A stretch of DNA of 64,000 bases from Planococcus kocurii (GCF_001465835.2 NZ_CP013661.2:2720501-2784500), one strand, 5' to 3'; positions 54,118 through 63,741 are shown, numbered from the stretch's first letter. Made by a program: numbers and translations. The notes: generated by a model not told the origin, from the letters alone.

Positions 54118-55219
54118 ATGGAATTAGCAGACATCCGCAACGAGCTCGACAAATCAGCCAGTAAATTGGCCGACTTTAGGGGGTCACTTTGACTTAGAGA
54201 ACAAAGAATCCCGCATACAGGAATTAGATGAAATGATGCTTGATCCTGATTTTTGGAACAACCAAGAATCAGCACAAACCGTTATTTCAGAATTGAATGG
54301 ATTAAAGGAAATTGTTCATACGTATTACGGTTTCATGGAAACGCAAGAAAATATGGAAATGTCTTTAGAGTTATTAAGAGAAGAAGACGATGAAGACTTG
54401 CACGAAGATGTCGACAAAGAAATGAAAGAATTCATTTCTAAGTTAGCTGACTATGAATTGACGATGTTGCTTAGCGAGCCATACGATAAAAATAATGCCA
54501 TTTTGGAATTGCATCCGGGCGCAGGGGGCACGGAGTCTCAGGACTGGTGTTCGATGCTACTACGCATGTATACGCGATGGGCAGAAAAACGTGGCTTCAA
54601 AGTTGAAACATTGGATTACCTGGCAGGCGACGAAGCGGGGGTCAAATCCGTTACTCTTGGTATTCGAGGACACAATGCGTATGGGTACTTAAAAGCTGAA
54701 AAAGGTGTTCACCGTCTAGTTCGTATTTCGCCTTTTGATTCGTCTGGTCGTCGTCATACCTCGTTTGTGTCTTGTGAAGTCATGCCAGAATTCACTGGTG
54801 AAATCGAAATTGATATCCGCACTGAGGATCTGAAGATTGATACGTACCGGGCAAGTGGAGCTGGTGGACAGCACATTAATACAACAGACTCCGCTGTTCG
54901 AATCACACACCTTCCTACGGGAGCTGTCGTGACGTGCCAGCAGGAACGTTCGCAAATTAAAAACCGTGAAAAAGCAATGCAAATGTTAAAAGCAAAATTA
55001 TATGCTTTGAAGATTGAAGAAGAAGAAGCTCGTCTTCTTGAGATTCGCGGGGAACAAAAAGAAATCGGTTGGGGAAGTCAAATCCGTTCTTACGTATTCC
55101 ATCCATATTCGATGGTTAAAGATCATCGTACCAACTACGAAACAGGCAATTTAGGAGCAGTTATGGACGGCGATATTGATGGATTTATCAATTCCTTATT
55201 GCGTTCTAAAATGGAATAA
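54118..55219 (+). CDS. prfB: peptide chain release factor 2 with programmed +1 frameshift
   Basis: Recognises UGA and UAA. The first 24 codons (54118-54189, [24 protein letters not shown]) end at an in-frame TGA (54190-54192). Translation shifts +1 at CTT-TGA and continues as [14 protein letters not shown] from 54191. The full product is 366 aa, the usual RF2 length. GGQ motif in [18 protein letters not shown]; codon-recognition loop in the region of [21 protein letters not shown] is 8 nt before this ATG; another ATG immediately before is possible. Confidence 0.96.
54178..54192 (+). promoter_or_regulatory. RF2 autoregulatory frameshift site
   Basis: AGGGGGTCACTTTGA: internal SD-like AGGGGG, 3-nt gap, slippery CTT and the UGA stop followed by C. 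Low RF2 slows termination at UGA, and ribosomes slip +1 to make full-length RF2. Confidence 0.97.
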
Positions 55220-55260
55220 GAATAGCAAAGCAACTGAAAGCTATTCTTTTTTAGCTTTGC

Positions 55261-55300
55261 AAAAAGGCCTGAAAGCCTGCCAGCTTTCAGGCCTTTTTTG
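55261..55300 (+). terminator. terminator of prfB
   Basis: AAAAGGCCTGAAAGC, short loop, GCTTTCAGGCCTTTT. A weaker GCAAAGC...GCTTTGC stem precedes it. Confidence 0.92.
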
Positions 55301-55397
55301 GTGATCCTGCTTTACTCAAATGAAGTTCACAAAGCGAGAAGCTTTTGGTATACTCTGACAGGGTTTAATCGAAGAGTAGAAAAGAGGAAAAAACTAA

Positions 55398-56270
55398 ATG
55401 ACTAAAAAAAATCGTCGTATCCGCAAAGATCCACATCCAATGCTGACGTTTTTCATAGACTATACGAGCGTAATTATAGGGTCAGCGATTGTGGCCATTG
55501 CCTTTAATGTATTGTTGTTGCCAAATGAAGTAGCCTCTGGAGGCGTGAGCGGCATTAGTACAATATTGAAAAGTGTACTTGACTGGAGACCAGCATTTGT
55601 TCAATGGGCTTTTAACATCCCATTGTTTATTGCAGGATTGATTTTGTTAGGAAAAAATTTCGGGATTAAAACGGCTGTAGGCACTGTATTTTTACCACTC
55701 GTTGTCTTCTTGACAGAGTCGTGGGAACCGTGGACACTCGACCCCTTGCTCGGTGCTTTGTTTGGCGGGATAATGGTGGGTCTTGGGCTCGGCATTGTCT
55801 TCAGAGGCAAAGCTTCTACAGGAGGAACTGATTTAGCTGCACAGATTATTACAAAGTTCACAGGGGTCAGTTTAGGGACAAGTGTTGCAATGATTGACGG
55901 CTTTATCGTGCTGGCCGCGGCATTAGTATTTGACATTGAAAAAGGGCTTTACGCATTGATTGGTTTGTATGTAACAACGAAAACAATTGATCTTGTTCAA
56001 GTTGGCTTCGGTCAATCAAAATTGGTTTATATCATTACGACGAAACAGAAAGAAATTCGGGACGCGATCTACGATGAAGTTGATCGAGGTGTAACGGAAC
56101 TCGCTGCTACAGGAGGATATTCGGGAACTGAAAAACCCTTATTAATGGTGGTTATTCCTCAAACAGAATTTACTAGACTAAAACAATTAGTTAAATATAT
56201 CGATCCATCCGCCTTTGTTATCGTGTCCGATGCTTCCGAAGTTTTAGGAGAAGGTTTTAAACGACCATAA
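55398..56270 (+). CDS. yvjA: YitT-family membrane protein (YvjA)
   Basis: 290 aa. About five or six membrane segments (DUF161: AFNVLLLPNEVASGGVSGISTIL, GIVFRGKASTGGTDLAAQIITKF) and a C-terminal cytosolic DUF2179 domain (KLVYIITTKQKEIRDAIYDEVDRGVTEL). Function unknown. Location between prfB and cccB equals that of B. subtilis yvjA. Confidence 0.9.
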   Translation: MTKKNRRIRKDPHPMLTFFIDYTSVIIGSAIVAIAFNVLLLPNEVASGGVSGISTILKSVLDWRPAFVQWAFNIPLFIAGLILLGKNFGIKTAVGTVFLPLVVFLTESWEPWTLDPLLGALFGGIMVGLGLGIVFRGKASTGGTDLAAQIITKFTGVSLGTSVAMIDGFIVLAAALVFDIEKGLYALIGLYVTTKTIDLVQVGFGQSKLVYIITTKQKEIRDAIYDEVDRGVTELAATGGYSGTEKPLLMVVIPQTEFTRLKQLVKYIDPSAFVIVSDASEVLGEGFKRP

Positions 56271-56321
56271 CTTTGGTATACTGTAAGAAGAACTAGATAA
56301 ACTATATGAGGAGGTCACTAA

Positions 56322-56660
56322 ATGAAAAAGCAATTAATGGTCATGCTATTTGGCGCAGCGCTTGTTCTTGGAGCTTGTGGTGGAGAAGATACATCAGAAC
56401 CTGATGCACCAGCTGACAGCGGCGGAGAAGAAACTGCAGCCGTCGATGCGGAACAAGTGGTTCAACAAAACTGTATTTCTTGTCATGGTGAGAACTTGGA
56501 AGGCGCGGGTAATTTTCCAGCTTTAAATGATGTTGGATCTCGTTTATCAGAAGAAGAGATTCGTTCTGTCATCGAAAATGGACAAGGTGCAATGCCAGCT
56601 GGGCTTATTGAAGGCGAAGAAGCTGATGCAGTTGCGAAGTATTTAGCTGAAATGAAATAA
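56322..56660 (+). CDS. cccB: lipoprotein cytochrome c-551 (CccB)
   Basis: 112 aa. Lipobox LGAC near residues 16-19, Gly/Glu/Asp-rich linker, haem-binding CISCH near 51-55 and the axial Met in [15 protein letters not shown] membrane-tethered electron carrier on the outer face. GAGGAGG before ATG; terminator after the stop; ftsE follows, as in B. subtilis. Confidence 0.95.
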   Translation: MKKQLMVMLFGAALVLGACGGEDTSEPDAPADSGGEETAAVDAEQVVQQNCISCHGENLEGAGNFPALNDVGSRLSEEEIRSVIENGQGAMPAGLIEGEEADAVAKYLAEMK

Positions 56661-56690
56661 ACCTGCTGACTAGCAGGTTTATTTTTTTTG
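56657..56690 (+). terminator. terminator of cccB
   Basis: AAACCTGCT, GACT loop, AGCAGGTTT, then ATTTTTTTT. Confidence 0.92.
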
Positions 56691-56927
56691 TTCGATTTTA
56701 GTTGTTTTTAACACTTTTCTCTTCTTTTAGTGGATGAATATGTAATATTTTTAATCTAAAATATCTTTTTTCATTCAATTTCCATATCGTTCTGTTTATT
56801 CAGATTGAATTTTAAATGATACAAAAATGTAATAAAAAAGTAGGTTTAAGGTGTTATAATGGGTTTGCTGTGAAATTCTAAGGAAAAAATTTTGGCGCAA
56901 GCCAATTACTAGTAGGTGGTAATAAAA

Positions 56928-57614
56928 ATGATTCAAATGAAGAATGTTTACAAGAAATACCCGAACGGAATTGTTGCCTTGAACGGTCTCAATGTTGAAA
57001 TTGAACAAGGTGAATTTGTATATATAGTAGGACCAAGTGGTGCAGGGAAATCGACGTTCATCAAAATGATGTATCGTGAGGAACGACCATCTTCTGGTCA
57101 GATGTTTGTGGATGACATTGATATCGCTACATTGAAGAATCGGAAAGTTCCCATGTTGCGTCGTCAAATTGGCGTTGTGTTTCAAGACTTCAAATTGCTC
57201 ACAAAATTAAATGTCTATGAAAATGTAGCATTTGCATTGGAAGTAATTGAAGAAAAACCGGCAGATATTAAAAGACGTGTCATGGAAGTATTGGATTTAG
57301 TTGGGTTAAAACATAAAGCCAAAATGTTCCCGACTGAATTATCCGGTGGCGAACAGCAGCGTGTATCAATTGCGCGTTCAATTGTGAACATGCCGAAAGT
57401 GATGATAGCTGACGAACCAACAGGAAACTTGGATCCTGAAACAGCCTGGGATATCATGGATTTGTTTGAACGAATCAACAAAGCGGGCACAACCGTTATT
57501 ATGGCAACGCATAATCAACATATCGTGAATACATTAAGACATCGCGTTATTGCAATTGAAGGCGGATTAATTGTCCGTGATGTAGCTGGAGGTGACTACG
57601 GCTATGAAGGCTAG
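56928..57614 (+). CDS. ftsE: cell-division ABC ATPase FtsE
   Basis: 228 aa, as in B. subtilis. Walker A GPSGAGKSTFIK, Q-loop VVFQDFKLL, signature LSGGEQQRVSIARSI, Walker B VMIADEPTGNLDP, His switch MATHNQH. With FtsX it controls a peptidoglycan hydrolase (CwlO in B. subtilis). AGGTGG precedes this ATG. It overlaps ftsX by 11 nt. Confidence 0.96.
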   Translation: MIQMKNVYKKYPNGIVALNGLNVEIEQGEFVYIVGPSGAGKSTFIKMMYREERPSSGQMFVDDIDIATLKNRKVPMLRRQIGVVFQDFKLLTKLNVYENVAFALEVIEEKPADIKRRVMEVLDLVGLKHKAKMFPTELSGGEQQRVSIARSIVNMPKVMIADEPTGNLDPETAWDIMDLFERINKAGTTVIMATHNQHIVNTLRHRVIAIEGGLIVRDVAGGDYGYEG

Positions 57615-58488
57615 AACAATGGTGCGTCATTTCAAAGAAAGTTTTAAAAGCATTGGTCGAAATAGCTGGATGACGTTTGCTTCAGTAAGTGCCGTTACAG
57701 TCACACTATTATTGGTAGGCGTATTTGTTCTCATCATGATGAACTTAAACAAAGTGGCTGATGATCTTGAAAAAGATGTCGAAATCAAAGTTTTCGTCTC
57801 TTTAGAAGCTGAAGACAAAACAATCGAAAAATTAGAGTCTCAAATTAGTGAAATTCCAGGAGTAGACTCGACCAATTTTTCAACGAAAGAAGAAGAGTTA
57901 ACAGACTTGGTTCTTGATTTTGGAGATGAGTTGAGTTTATTTGAACAAAGTAATCCACTTTTTGATGTGTTTTATGTAAAAGCGACCGATCCGCAACAAA
58001 CCGAAACCGTTGCGAAAAGTATTGCAAAGCTTGAGAACATTGAAGATGTGAAATACGGAGAAGGCAAAATAGAGAAACTTTTTGATTTCCTAAATGCCGG
58101 AAGAAACGTGGGCTTGATTTTAATTTTGGCTTTGTTATTTACCGCAATGTTCCTAATTTCTAATACAATTCGTATTACGATTGTCGCGAGACGTCGTGAA
58201 ATTGAAATCATGAAATTAGTGGGTGCTACAAACTGGTTCGTTCGCATTCCTTTTATTTTGGAAGGCATGTGGCTTGGGATATTAGGTTCTCTTATTCCGA
58301 TTGGTCTCGTAGCGTTACTTTATAAAAAAATTACCGAATTTGCACAACCTCGTTTGAGTGGAGAATTATTCCAGCTATTGGACTTCTCTCCCTTCATCTA
58401 CCAAGTAAGTGCCTTGATTTTATTGATGGGCGTATTTATTGGGGTATGGGGAAGCTTTATGTCAATCAGAAAATTTTTGCGCGTGTAA
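57604..58488 (+). CDS. ftsX: cell-division membrane protein FtsX
   Basis: 294 aa. Cytosolic start HFKESFKSIGRNSWMTFAS, four membrane segments, a large extracellular loop after the first, and MKLVGATNWFVRIPFILEGM before the third. ATG at 57604 preferred; the SD GGAGG lies within the end of ftsE, and an upstream GTG lies inside this SD. Confidence 0.95.
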   Translation: MKARTMVRHFKESFKSIGRNSWMTFASVSAVTVTLLLVGVFVLIMMNLNKVADDLEKDVEIKVFVSLEAEDKTIEKLESQISEIPGVDSTNFSTKEEELTDLVLDFGDELSLFEQSNPLFDVFYVKATDPQQTETVAKSIAKLENIEDVKYGEGKIEKLFDFLNAGRNVGLILILALLFTAMFLISNTIRITIVARRREIEIMKLVGATNWFVRIPFILEGMWLGILGSLIPIGLVALLYKKITEFAQPRLSGELFQLLDFSPFIYQVSALILLMGVFIGVWGSFMSIRKFLRV

Positions 58489-58506
58489 GAGTAGCTTAGC
58501 ATGTGG

Positions 58507-58538
58507 AACAGCCGGCATATGGATGTCGGCTGTTTTTT
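58507..58538 (+). terminator. terminator of ftsEX
   Basis: AACAGCCGRCAT-like arms: AACAGCCG pairs with CGGCTGTT, inner CAT with ATG, then TTTTTT. Confidence 0.88.
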
Positions 58539-58632
58539 AGATTCCAGTTATTCTGTCACATTTTTAAAGAAACTTAGTGGAATAATCGGTCTCATTTATC
58601 GTATGATGAAAGTTGAATGGAGTGAATAACAG

Positions 58633-59211
58633 ATGCCTAAAAAAATAATCGGCTTATTGGTACTGGCCACTATGGTAGTACTCGTTATAATCGGGGCTGT
58701 TAAGAACAACATGGCGGAGTCCGAAGCGCTTGATAACATGGCAATCGGCAGTAACGTGGATTTTTTGCCAACAGATGAGGGCTTGGCTAAAGGAGAAAAA
58801 GCTCCAGATTTTCAATTGACTACATTAGATGGTCAAGAGGTGACGTTATCGGATTATCAAGGACAGAAAGTGTTATTGAATTTTTGGGCTACTTGGTGCC
58901 CTCCGTGCAGAGCTGAAATGCCGCATATGCAAAGTTATTTTGAAGAGCATGCTGAAGAGGAAAATGTAGTCATTTTGTCTGTCAATTTAACGACAGAAGA
59001 CAAAGGCTTGGAGGAAATCGAAGAGTTTGTCGAAGAATTTGGGCTAGAGTTCGCCATTCCGATGGACGAAAAAGGCGATGTTGGTGCCACTTATCAAGCG
59101 GTGTCTATCCCGACATCGTATATGATTGATACTAAAGGACGTATTCAGAACAAAGTTGTAGGTCCAATGGATTTACCAATGATGGAGAAATTAGTGGAAG
59201 CAATGGAATAG
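58633..59211 (+). CDS. membrane-anchored thiol-disulfide oxidoreductase (TlpA/ResA-like)
   Basis: 192 aa. N-terminal membrane anchor (about 4-22) and a thioredoxin domain: KAPDFQLTTLDGQEVTLSDYQGQKVLLNFWATWCPPCRAEMP with the redox pair CPPC near 96-99, and cis-Pro in VSIPTSYMID. Such proteins reduce extracytoplasmic disulfides, e.g. of apocytochrome c; cccB in the neighbourhood fits but does not prove that. It lies 11 nt before the next gene, so they are probably co-transcribed. Confidence 0.88.
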   Translation: MPKKIIGLLVLATMVVLVIIGAVKNNMAESEALDNMAIGSNVDFLPTDEGLAKGEKAPDFQLTTLDGQEVTLSDYQGQKVLLNFWATWCPPCRAEMPHMQSYFEEHAEEENVVILSVNLTTEDKGLEEIEEFVEEFGLEFAIPMDEKGDVGATYQAVSIPTSYMIDTKGRIQNKVVGPMDLPMMEKLVEAME

Positions 59212-59222
59212 GAGATGGAAAA

Positions 59223-60329
59223 ATGACATCAATCGAAACAAAATCAGTGCATACCGCTACAATGAAGGAACGTACGATTCAATCGAAAGTTATGCCACTT
59301 TATCAAACTTCAGCGTTTTCTTTTTCATCTTTGGAAGAGCTTGAAGGTTATTACGAGGGCAATGGTACGTATTTGTATTCAAGAACAGCCAATCCCAACA
59401 CTGATGCACTTGGTCAGACTGTAGCTGATTTAGAACAAGCACCTAAAGGAGTTTCGGCATCTTCTGGAACTTCAGCGATTCTAGCTGGAATCCTATCTGT
59501 AGTAAAATCGGGCGATCATGTTTTAGCTGCTCAGGATGTTTACGGCGGAACGTTTCATTTGTTAAAGGAAGAGTTAGTACTGATGGGAATCCAAGTTCAT
59601 TTTGCGGACTTTTCGGATCGTAGTGAAATCGAAGGGATTTTAATTGATTTCCCTGAAGTCAAATTGCTATTTAGTGAATCGATTACTAATCCATTTTTGC
59701 GCTTAGAAAACATGGAGAATTTATGCCAATTAAAAGATCATTACGGAGTACGTGTTATGATTGATAATACGTTTGCTACACCTTACACAATGACTCCGTA
59801 TTTACTTGGGGCAGATCTAGTAGCACATAGTGCGACAAAGTATCTAGGGGGTCATAGCGACGTTACATCTGGCGTTTTAGTTGGAGATGCAGACTTGATT
59901 GGCATTGCTGAAAAACGTGTGGTCAATTTAGGATTGAATTTAAGTCCATTTGAAGCATGGCTGACGATTCGCGGGATTAAAACCTTGGCGCTCCGAATGA
60001 AAACACAAACAGCAAACGCTGGGGCAATTGCTAATTTTTTAACAGATAAAGCACGCGTCTGGTATCCAGGAGTTGGAGCAATCGTTTCTTTTGAATTGCC
60101 GGAAACAATGGATGTGTCGAAGTTTTTTTCATTACTTGGCTGGATCAAAATAGTACCTACGTTAGCTGGCGTGGAAACGACTGTATCGTATCCTTATGGA
60201 ACGTCGCATAGAGCACTTTCAGCTGAAGAAAAAGAGAAAGTCGGCGTGACACGCCAAGTAATTCGATTGTCTGCTGGAATTGAAGGCATTAAAGATATTT
60301 TGGAACAATTAGATGCCGCATTTGGTTAA
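59223..60329 (+). CDS. Cys/Met-metabolism PLP-dependent enzyme (trans-sulfuration family)
   Basis: 368 aa. PLP lysine in HSATKYLGGHSDVTSG; LYSRTANPNTDALGQ, SSGTSAILAG, AQDVYGGTFHLL and MIDNTFATP. It is a third paralogue besides metI and metC in this window, slightly shorter, with a gap near residue 275 (VWYPGVGAIVSFELP). It may be a methionine gamma-lyase, cystathionine gamma-lyase or a sulfhydrylase; sequence alone does not decide. No S-box precedes it. Linked to the TlpA-like gene. Confidence 0.82.
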   Translation: MTSIETKSVHTATMKERTIQSKVMPLYQTSAFSFSSLEELEGYYEGNGTYLYSRTANPNTDALGQTVADLEQAPKGVSASSGTSAILAGILSVVKSGDHVLAAQDVYGGTFHLLKEELVLMGIQVHFADFSDRSEIEGILIDFPEVKLLFSESITNPFLRLENMENLCQLKDHYGVRVMIDNTFATPYTMTPYLLGADLVAHSATKYLGGHSDVTSGVLVGDADLIGIAEKRVVNLGLNLSPFEAWLTIRGIKTLALRMKTQTANAGAIANFLTDKARVWYPGVGAIVSFELPETMDVSKFFSLLGWIKIVPTLAGVETTVSYPYGTSHRALSAEEKEKVGVTRQVIRLSAGIEGIKDILEQLDAAFG

Positions 60330-60420
60330 CTGAAAAAGAAGTGTAGAAAGCCGGCAATTTTTGGTACAATGAGAGATAGCGTTTATTGTCGGTGATAGGG
60401 ATGGTGTAAGTATAGTGATA

Positions 60421-61572
60421 ATGGATTTAATGTTAGCGATTGGTGGATTTTTTATAAATCCGGTTTTATACATAGCATTGCTCGCTGCAGTGTTGTTGGG
60501 ATATTATCGTGTAAAGAAAGAAAGAAGGATTTTTCGAATTCGAATTGTCTACGGATTAACTGAATTTAAACGATTATTGAAAGACGGTTGGTTATATGCA
60601 GTCATTTTTTCAGTCCTATTTGCAGGAATTGGGCTCGTCGTGCCACTGGATTGGCTAATTGCTTTAGCGATCATTTCTATTTTGTTAATGGCAACAAGCT
60701 TTTATCAAGCAGGCTCATTTGTTTATCTAGCTACAGCTGCTGTAGCACTCAGCTGGTTGTTTCAGGCTAATAGCTGGACGTTGAATTTTGGCTTATTTAC
60801 ATTCGAAGGAATTGCTTTTGACTACCAGTGGTTAATTCCTGTCGCACTCATTACGGGGGCATTGGTATTTGCTGAAGGGAAAATGATTGATAAAGCTGCT
60901 GCTGAAGCAGCATCGCCGAGGTTGCATAAATCTGGTCGCGGACTTAAAGCGGCAGCTTATGTTTCAAAAAGGTTGTGGCTATTGCCAATTCTATTAGTCG
61001 TGCCGGGTACGGTAATTGATACGTATGCACCATATTGGCCGCAATTGCCAATTGGTGAAACAAGTTTTTCATTCATTCTATTCCCGTTTGTTTTTGGATT
61101 TTTTGGTCGCTCACAACGGACATTGCCAGTTTACCTATACCCACTGGTCGGCAAAGCGGTTTCTACTTTAGGAATTAGCATTGTGGTGATTGGTTTGGTC
61201 GCATTATTGTGGCAGCCTCTAGCCGTAGTCGCATTAGTTGTAGGAGTGATTGGACGTATCGCGATCTCCATTCACTTTGTGTTAAGAGAGCGCGGTGGCA
61301 ATTTTGCCGTGACACCGCAATCTCAAGGAGTCATGATTGTTGATGTGTTGCCGGGGTCTCCAGCTGACAAAATGGGCCTATTGCGCGGAGAAGTTATTCG
61401 TAAAGTAAATGGTATTGCCATTGCAAACGAATCGGAGCTGTATGAAGCGATTCAAGTTAATGCTGCTCATTGCCGTCTGGAAGTACTGGATCATAACTTG
61501 GAAGTGCGTTTACGCCAGCATGTTATTTTCCGTCACGATCACCACCGACTGGGATTATTAGTGGTCAATTAA
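60421..61572 (+). CDS. minJ: cell-division topology protein MinJ
   Basis: 383 aa. Six to eight membrane segments in the first ~290 residues and a C-terminal PDZ domain (about 300-375: GVMIVDVLPGSPADKMGLLRGEVIRKVNG). It bridges DivIVA and MinD at the poles and septum. Location between ftsX and csbA equals B. subtilis minJ (yvjD). The start is uncertain: no strong SD; GTG at 60415 and ATG at 60421 are both possible. Confidence 0.88.
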   Translation: MDLMLAIGGFFINPVLYIALLAAVLLGYYRVKKERRIFRIRIVYGLTEFKRLLKDGWLYAVIFSVLFAGIGLVVPLDWLIALAIISILLMATSFYQAGSFVYLATAAVALSWLFQANSWTLNFGLFTFEGIAFDYQWLIPVALITGALVFAEGKMIDKAAAEAASPRLHKSGRGLKAAAYVSKRLWLLPILLVVPGTVIDTYAPYWPQLPIGETSFSFILFPFVFGFFGRSQRTLPVYLYPLVGKAVSTLGISIVVIGLVALLWQPLAVVALVVGVIGRIAISIHFVLRERGGNFAVTPQSQGVMIVDVLPGSPADKMGLLRGEVIRKVNGIAIANESELYEAIQVNAAHCRLEVLDHNLEVRLRQHVIFRHDHHRLGLLVVN

Positions 61573-61584
61573 GGAGATAACTAA

Positions 61585-61842
61585 ATGGAATCAATGGTAA
61601 CGAAATTCTTTCTGTCTCTGCTCGTGCCAGGATTACTCGTCATCCTGTTTACGAGAGTGACATTTAATCACATTGTGGCATTAATTTTAACAGTGGCGCT
61701 TATGGCAGCAGCTGTTTATGCAGGATACACTCATACGTGGTTATTGTTTATCGCCAATGCGGCTTCTCTTACTGCCGGATTCTGGTATGCCACAAATATG
61801 TTTAAACGTAGAAAAAAAGCCGAAGCTCATGAAAATGAGTAA
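61585..61842 (+). CDS. csbA: CsbA-family small membrane protein
   Basis: 85 aa, three membrane segments (about 6-20, 26-46, 50-70) and a basic tail. FLSLLVPGLLVILFTRVTFNHIVALILTVAL is the CsbA (DUF2198) pattern. Function unknown; sigma-B dependent in B. subtilis. AAGGAGAT precedes ATG. In B. subtilis uvrB follows; here azlDC follow instead. Confidence 0.85.
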   Translation: MESMVTKFFLSLLVPGLLVILFTRVTFNHIVALILTVALMAAAVYAGYTHTWLLFIANAASLTAGFWYATNMFKRRKKAEAHENE

Positions 61843-61854
61843 CGGCTTTTTTTT
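61812..61854 (+). terminator. terminator overlapping the csbA end
   Basis: AAAAAAGCCG and CTCAT pair with ATGAG and CGGCTTTTTT; the stop lies in the 3' half. Confidence 0.9.
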
Positions 61855-61901
61855 GTTTGAAAAGATTGTTTACGCATCAGCACGATTTGCGATGCATTAT
61901 T

Positions 61902-62207
61902 TCAGATAAACAGACTGTAAACTGCTAACACAGCAATAGAACCAAGAACGACAAGCATAACGTTAGCACCTGCAATGGCAAAGCCAAATGCTGCAATAGC
62001 ACCAATAATGCCAAACCAAACGTTTTCTTGAATGAAAAATATTGCCGGAAAAATCAGTGCGCCTAAAACAGCATATGGAATATTGCGCAGCACATTTTGT
62101 ACGGCTGCAGGCAACTCGCGGCCTTCTAGAAAAGTTAGCGGAATGGCACGAGGAATATACGTTACGACAGCCATGCCAAGGATCATCCACCAATACCAAG
62201 AATTCAT
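61902..62207 (-). CDS. azlD: AzlD-family branched-chain amino acid export subunit
   Basis: 101 aa, three or four membrane segments. VVTYIPRAIPLTFLEGRELPAAVQNVLRNIPYAVLGALIFP is characteristic of AzlD. ATG overlaps the azlC stop by 4 nt (ATGA), and the longer upstream frame is not needed. It works with AzlC in export of branched-chain amino acids or analogues. Confidence 0.92.
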   Translation of the reverse strand: MNSWYWWMILGMAVVTYIPRAIPLTFLEGRELPAAVQNVLRNIPYAVLGALIFPAIFFIQENVWFGIIGAIAAFGFAIAGANVMLVVLGSIAVLAVYSLFI

Positions 62208-62899
62208 GTTGCCTTCACACCTTTCCGAGAAATCCATTCAATGAAGATTGCGGATACTAAAGTTGAAACCATAATGGCCCACCCCGTTGAAAGCCATTCC
62301 GTAAAGTAAAACAGGGAATTGGCCAGACCTGCCAAAATAGCTAGACTGACGACTTTTCGATTGCCGCGCATTGAAGGTACTAACAATCCAACGAACATTG
62401 CATAAAGTGCTATTGTCATAGAAGCTTGTAGGAATTGCGGCAAGTTGGCACCGATTAAATGACCGATTGCTGTAAATATGACCCAACTTCCATAAGCGAT
62501 GACGATAACACCAACAGCAAACGCAGTAGATAATTTAGTGCCCTTTTGTGTAGCTAATACAGAAAAAGTTTCGTCCGTAATTCCAAACGCGTAAAGCGCT
62601 TTTTTCCAGCGATCGTCAGGCTGCATCTTTTCGTTGAGTGCCGCCGTCATAAGGAAATGACGGATGTTGACGATAAAGGTATTTAACACAATCAAGACTG
62701 GAGCGACTCCAGCTGTAATGAGAGAAAGTGAAATATACTGTGCTGCACCAGCAAAAACAAAAATACTCATCGCCGTGGCTTGTAGTAAAGAAAGCCCAGT
62801 AGTCTTTGCTAATAAACCAAAGGTCAATGCAATTGGAAAATAACCAATCGCAATGCTAGTTCCAGCCTTTAATCCAGCAGAAAACTCACGTCCGTTCAT
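62204..62899 (-). CDS. azlC: AzlC-family branched-chain amino acid exporter
   Basis: 231 aa, six or more membrane segments. GTSIAIGYFPIALTFGLLAKTTGLS, SIFVFAGAAQYISLSLI, NIRHFLMTAAL and GITDETFSVLA are AzlC marks. Start ATG with GGGAGCG upstream. Confidence 0.93.
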   Translation of the reverse strand: MNGREFSAGLKAGTSIAIGYFPIALTFGLLAKTTGLSLLQATAMSIFVFAGAAQYISLSLITAGVAPVLIVLNTFIVNIRHFLMTAALNEKMQPDDRWKKALYAFGITDETFSVLATQKGTKLSTAFAVGVIVIAYGSWVIFTAIGHLIGANLPQFLQASMTIALYAMFVGLLVPSMRGNRKVVSLAILAGLANSLFYFTEWLSTGWAIMVSTLVSAIFIEWISRKGVKAT

Positions 62900-63038
62900 T
62901 TTTTTCGCTCCCTATGTATAAGTATTTCCTTTTCCAAACTCTTTGAAAGAGTGTAAAGTAATTATAATAGCATAGCACAAAAGCTTTTTAGTTTGGGCTA
63001 GTATTTTGAAAAATTAAACAGATTAAAGGACTGAGCTT

Positions 63039-63668
63039 ATGACAGAGTTTTTTTCTATGGAGAATATTGTTGAATTGACCCAGTCCTACCGAGCATTTGG
63101 TCCATTAATCGGCTTCTTGTTGCCGTTTATCGAAGCCTTCTTGCCGTTTTTACCATTATTTGTTTTTGTTTTTGCTAATGCCACGGCTTATGGATTATGG
63201 TTTGGGTTCTTGCTATCTTGGGGTGGCTCAGTAATTGGCGCTTATGCTGTGTTTTTACTGGTCCGCAAATACGGGCGAGCCCGCTTCATGAATTTTATGA
63301 CGCGTCATGACAAAGTACAAAAATTGATTCACTGGGTAGAACGCAATGGTTTTGGTCCGTTATTTCTATTGCTTTGCTTACCTTTTACACCATCTGCGCT
63401 TGTTAATCTTGTGGCTGGCTTATCCAATATCCGCAAGCATTATTATTTATTGACGGTGATGGCGGGAAAACTTGTTATGGTCTTTACAATTTCTTATGTG
63501 GGTTACGATCTGCGTGCGCTTTTTACACAACCAATTAGAACGGCAATTGTGATCGCAGTCATTATTTTATTGTATGTAATCGGTAAAATTCTTGAAAAGC
63601 GATTACATAAAAAAGTGGAAGCGGATTTTCGCTTAGCAAAAGAAGAACGCAAAAAACAACAACAGTAA
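63039..63668 (+). CDS. TVP38/TMEM64 (DedA-like) membrane protein, YhjE-like
   Basis: 209 aa. FGPLIGFLLPFIEAFLPFLPLFVFVFANA near 20-48 is the first re-entrant segment; WGGSVIGAYAVFLLVRKYGR and FGPLFLLLCLPFTPSALVNLVAGLSNI are typical of the VTT domain. Basic cytosolic tail. These proteins are lipid scramblase/transporter-like; specific role unknown. In B. subtilis yhjE lies upstream of the addB-addA locus, and addB follows here. Confidence 0.84.
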   Translation: MTEFFSMENIVELTQSYRAFGPLIGFLLPFIEAFLPFLPLFVFVFANATAYGLWFGFLLSWGGSVIGAYAVFLLVRKYGRARFMNFMTRHDKVQKLIHWVERNGFGPLFLLLCLPFTPSALVNLVAGLSNIRKHYYLLTVMAGKLVMVFTISYVGYDLRALFTQPIRTAIVIAVIILLYVIGKILEKRLHKKVEADFRLAKEERKKQQQ

Positions 63669-63741
63669 GTCATTCCAAAGGTGGCAATCAAATTTTAATA
63701 AACGTATAATGAGAACAAATGTTCTTTTGGGGAGTGGTTAT

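Noticed and set aside
54233-55219. Separate prfB gene starting at the ATG at 54233
   Set aside because: The upstream 24 codons, the AGGGGG-CTT-TGA site and the RF2 length of 366 aa show a programmed frameshift instead.
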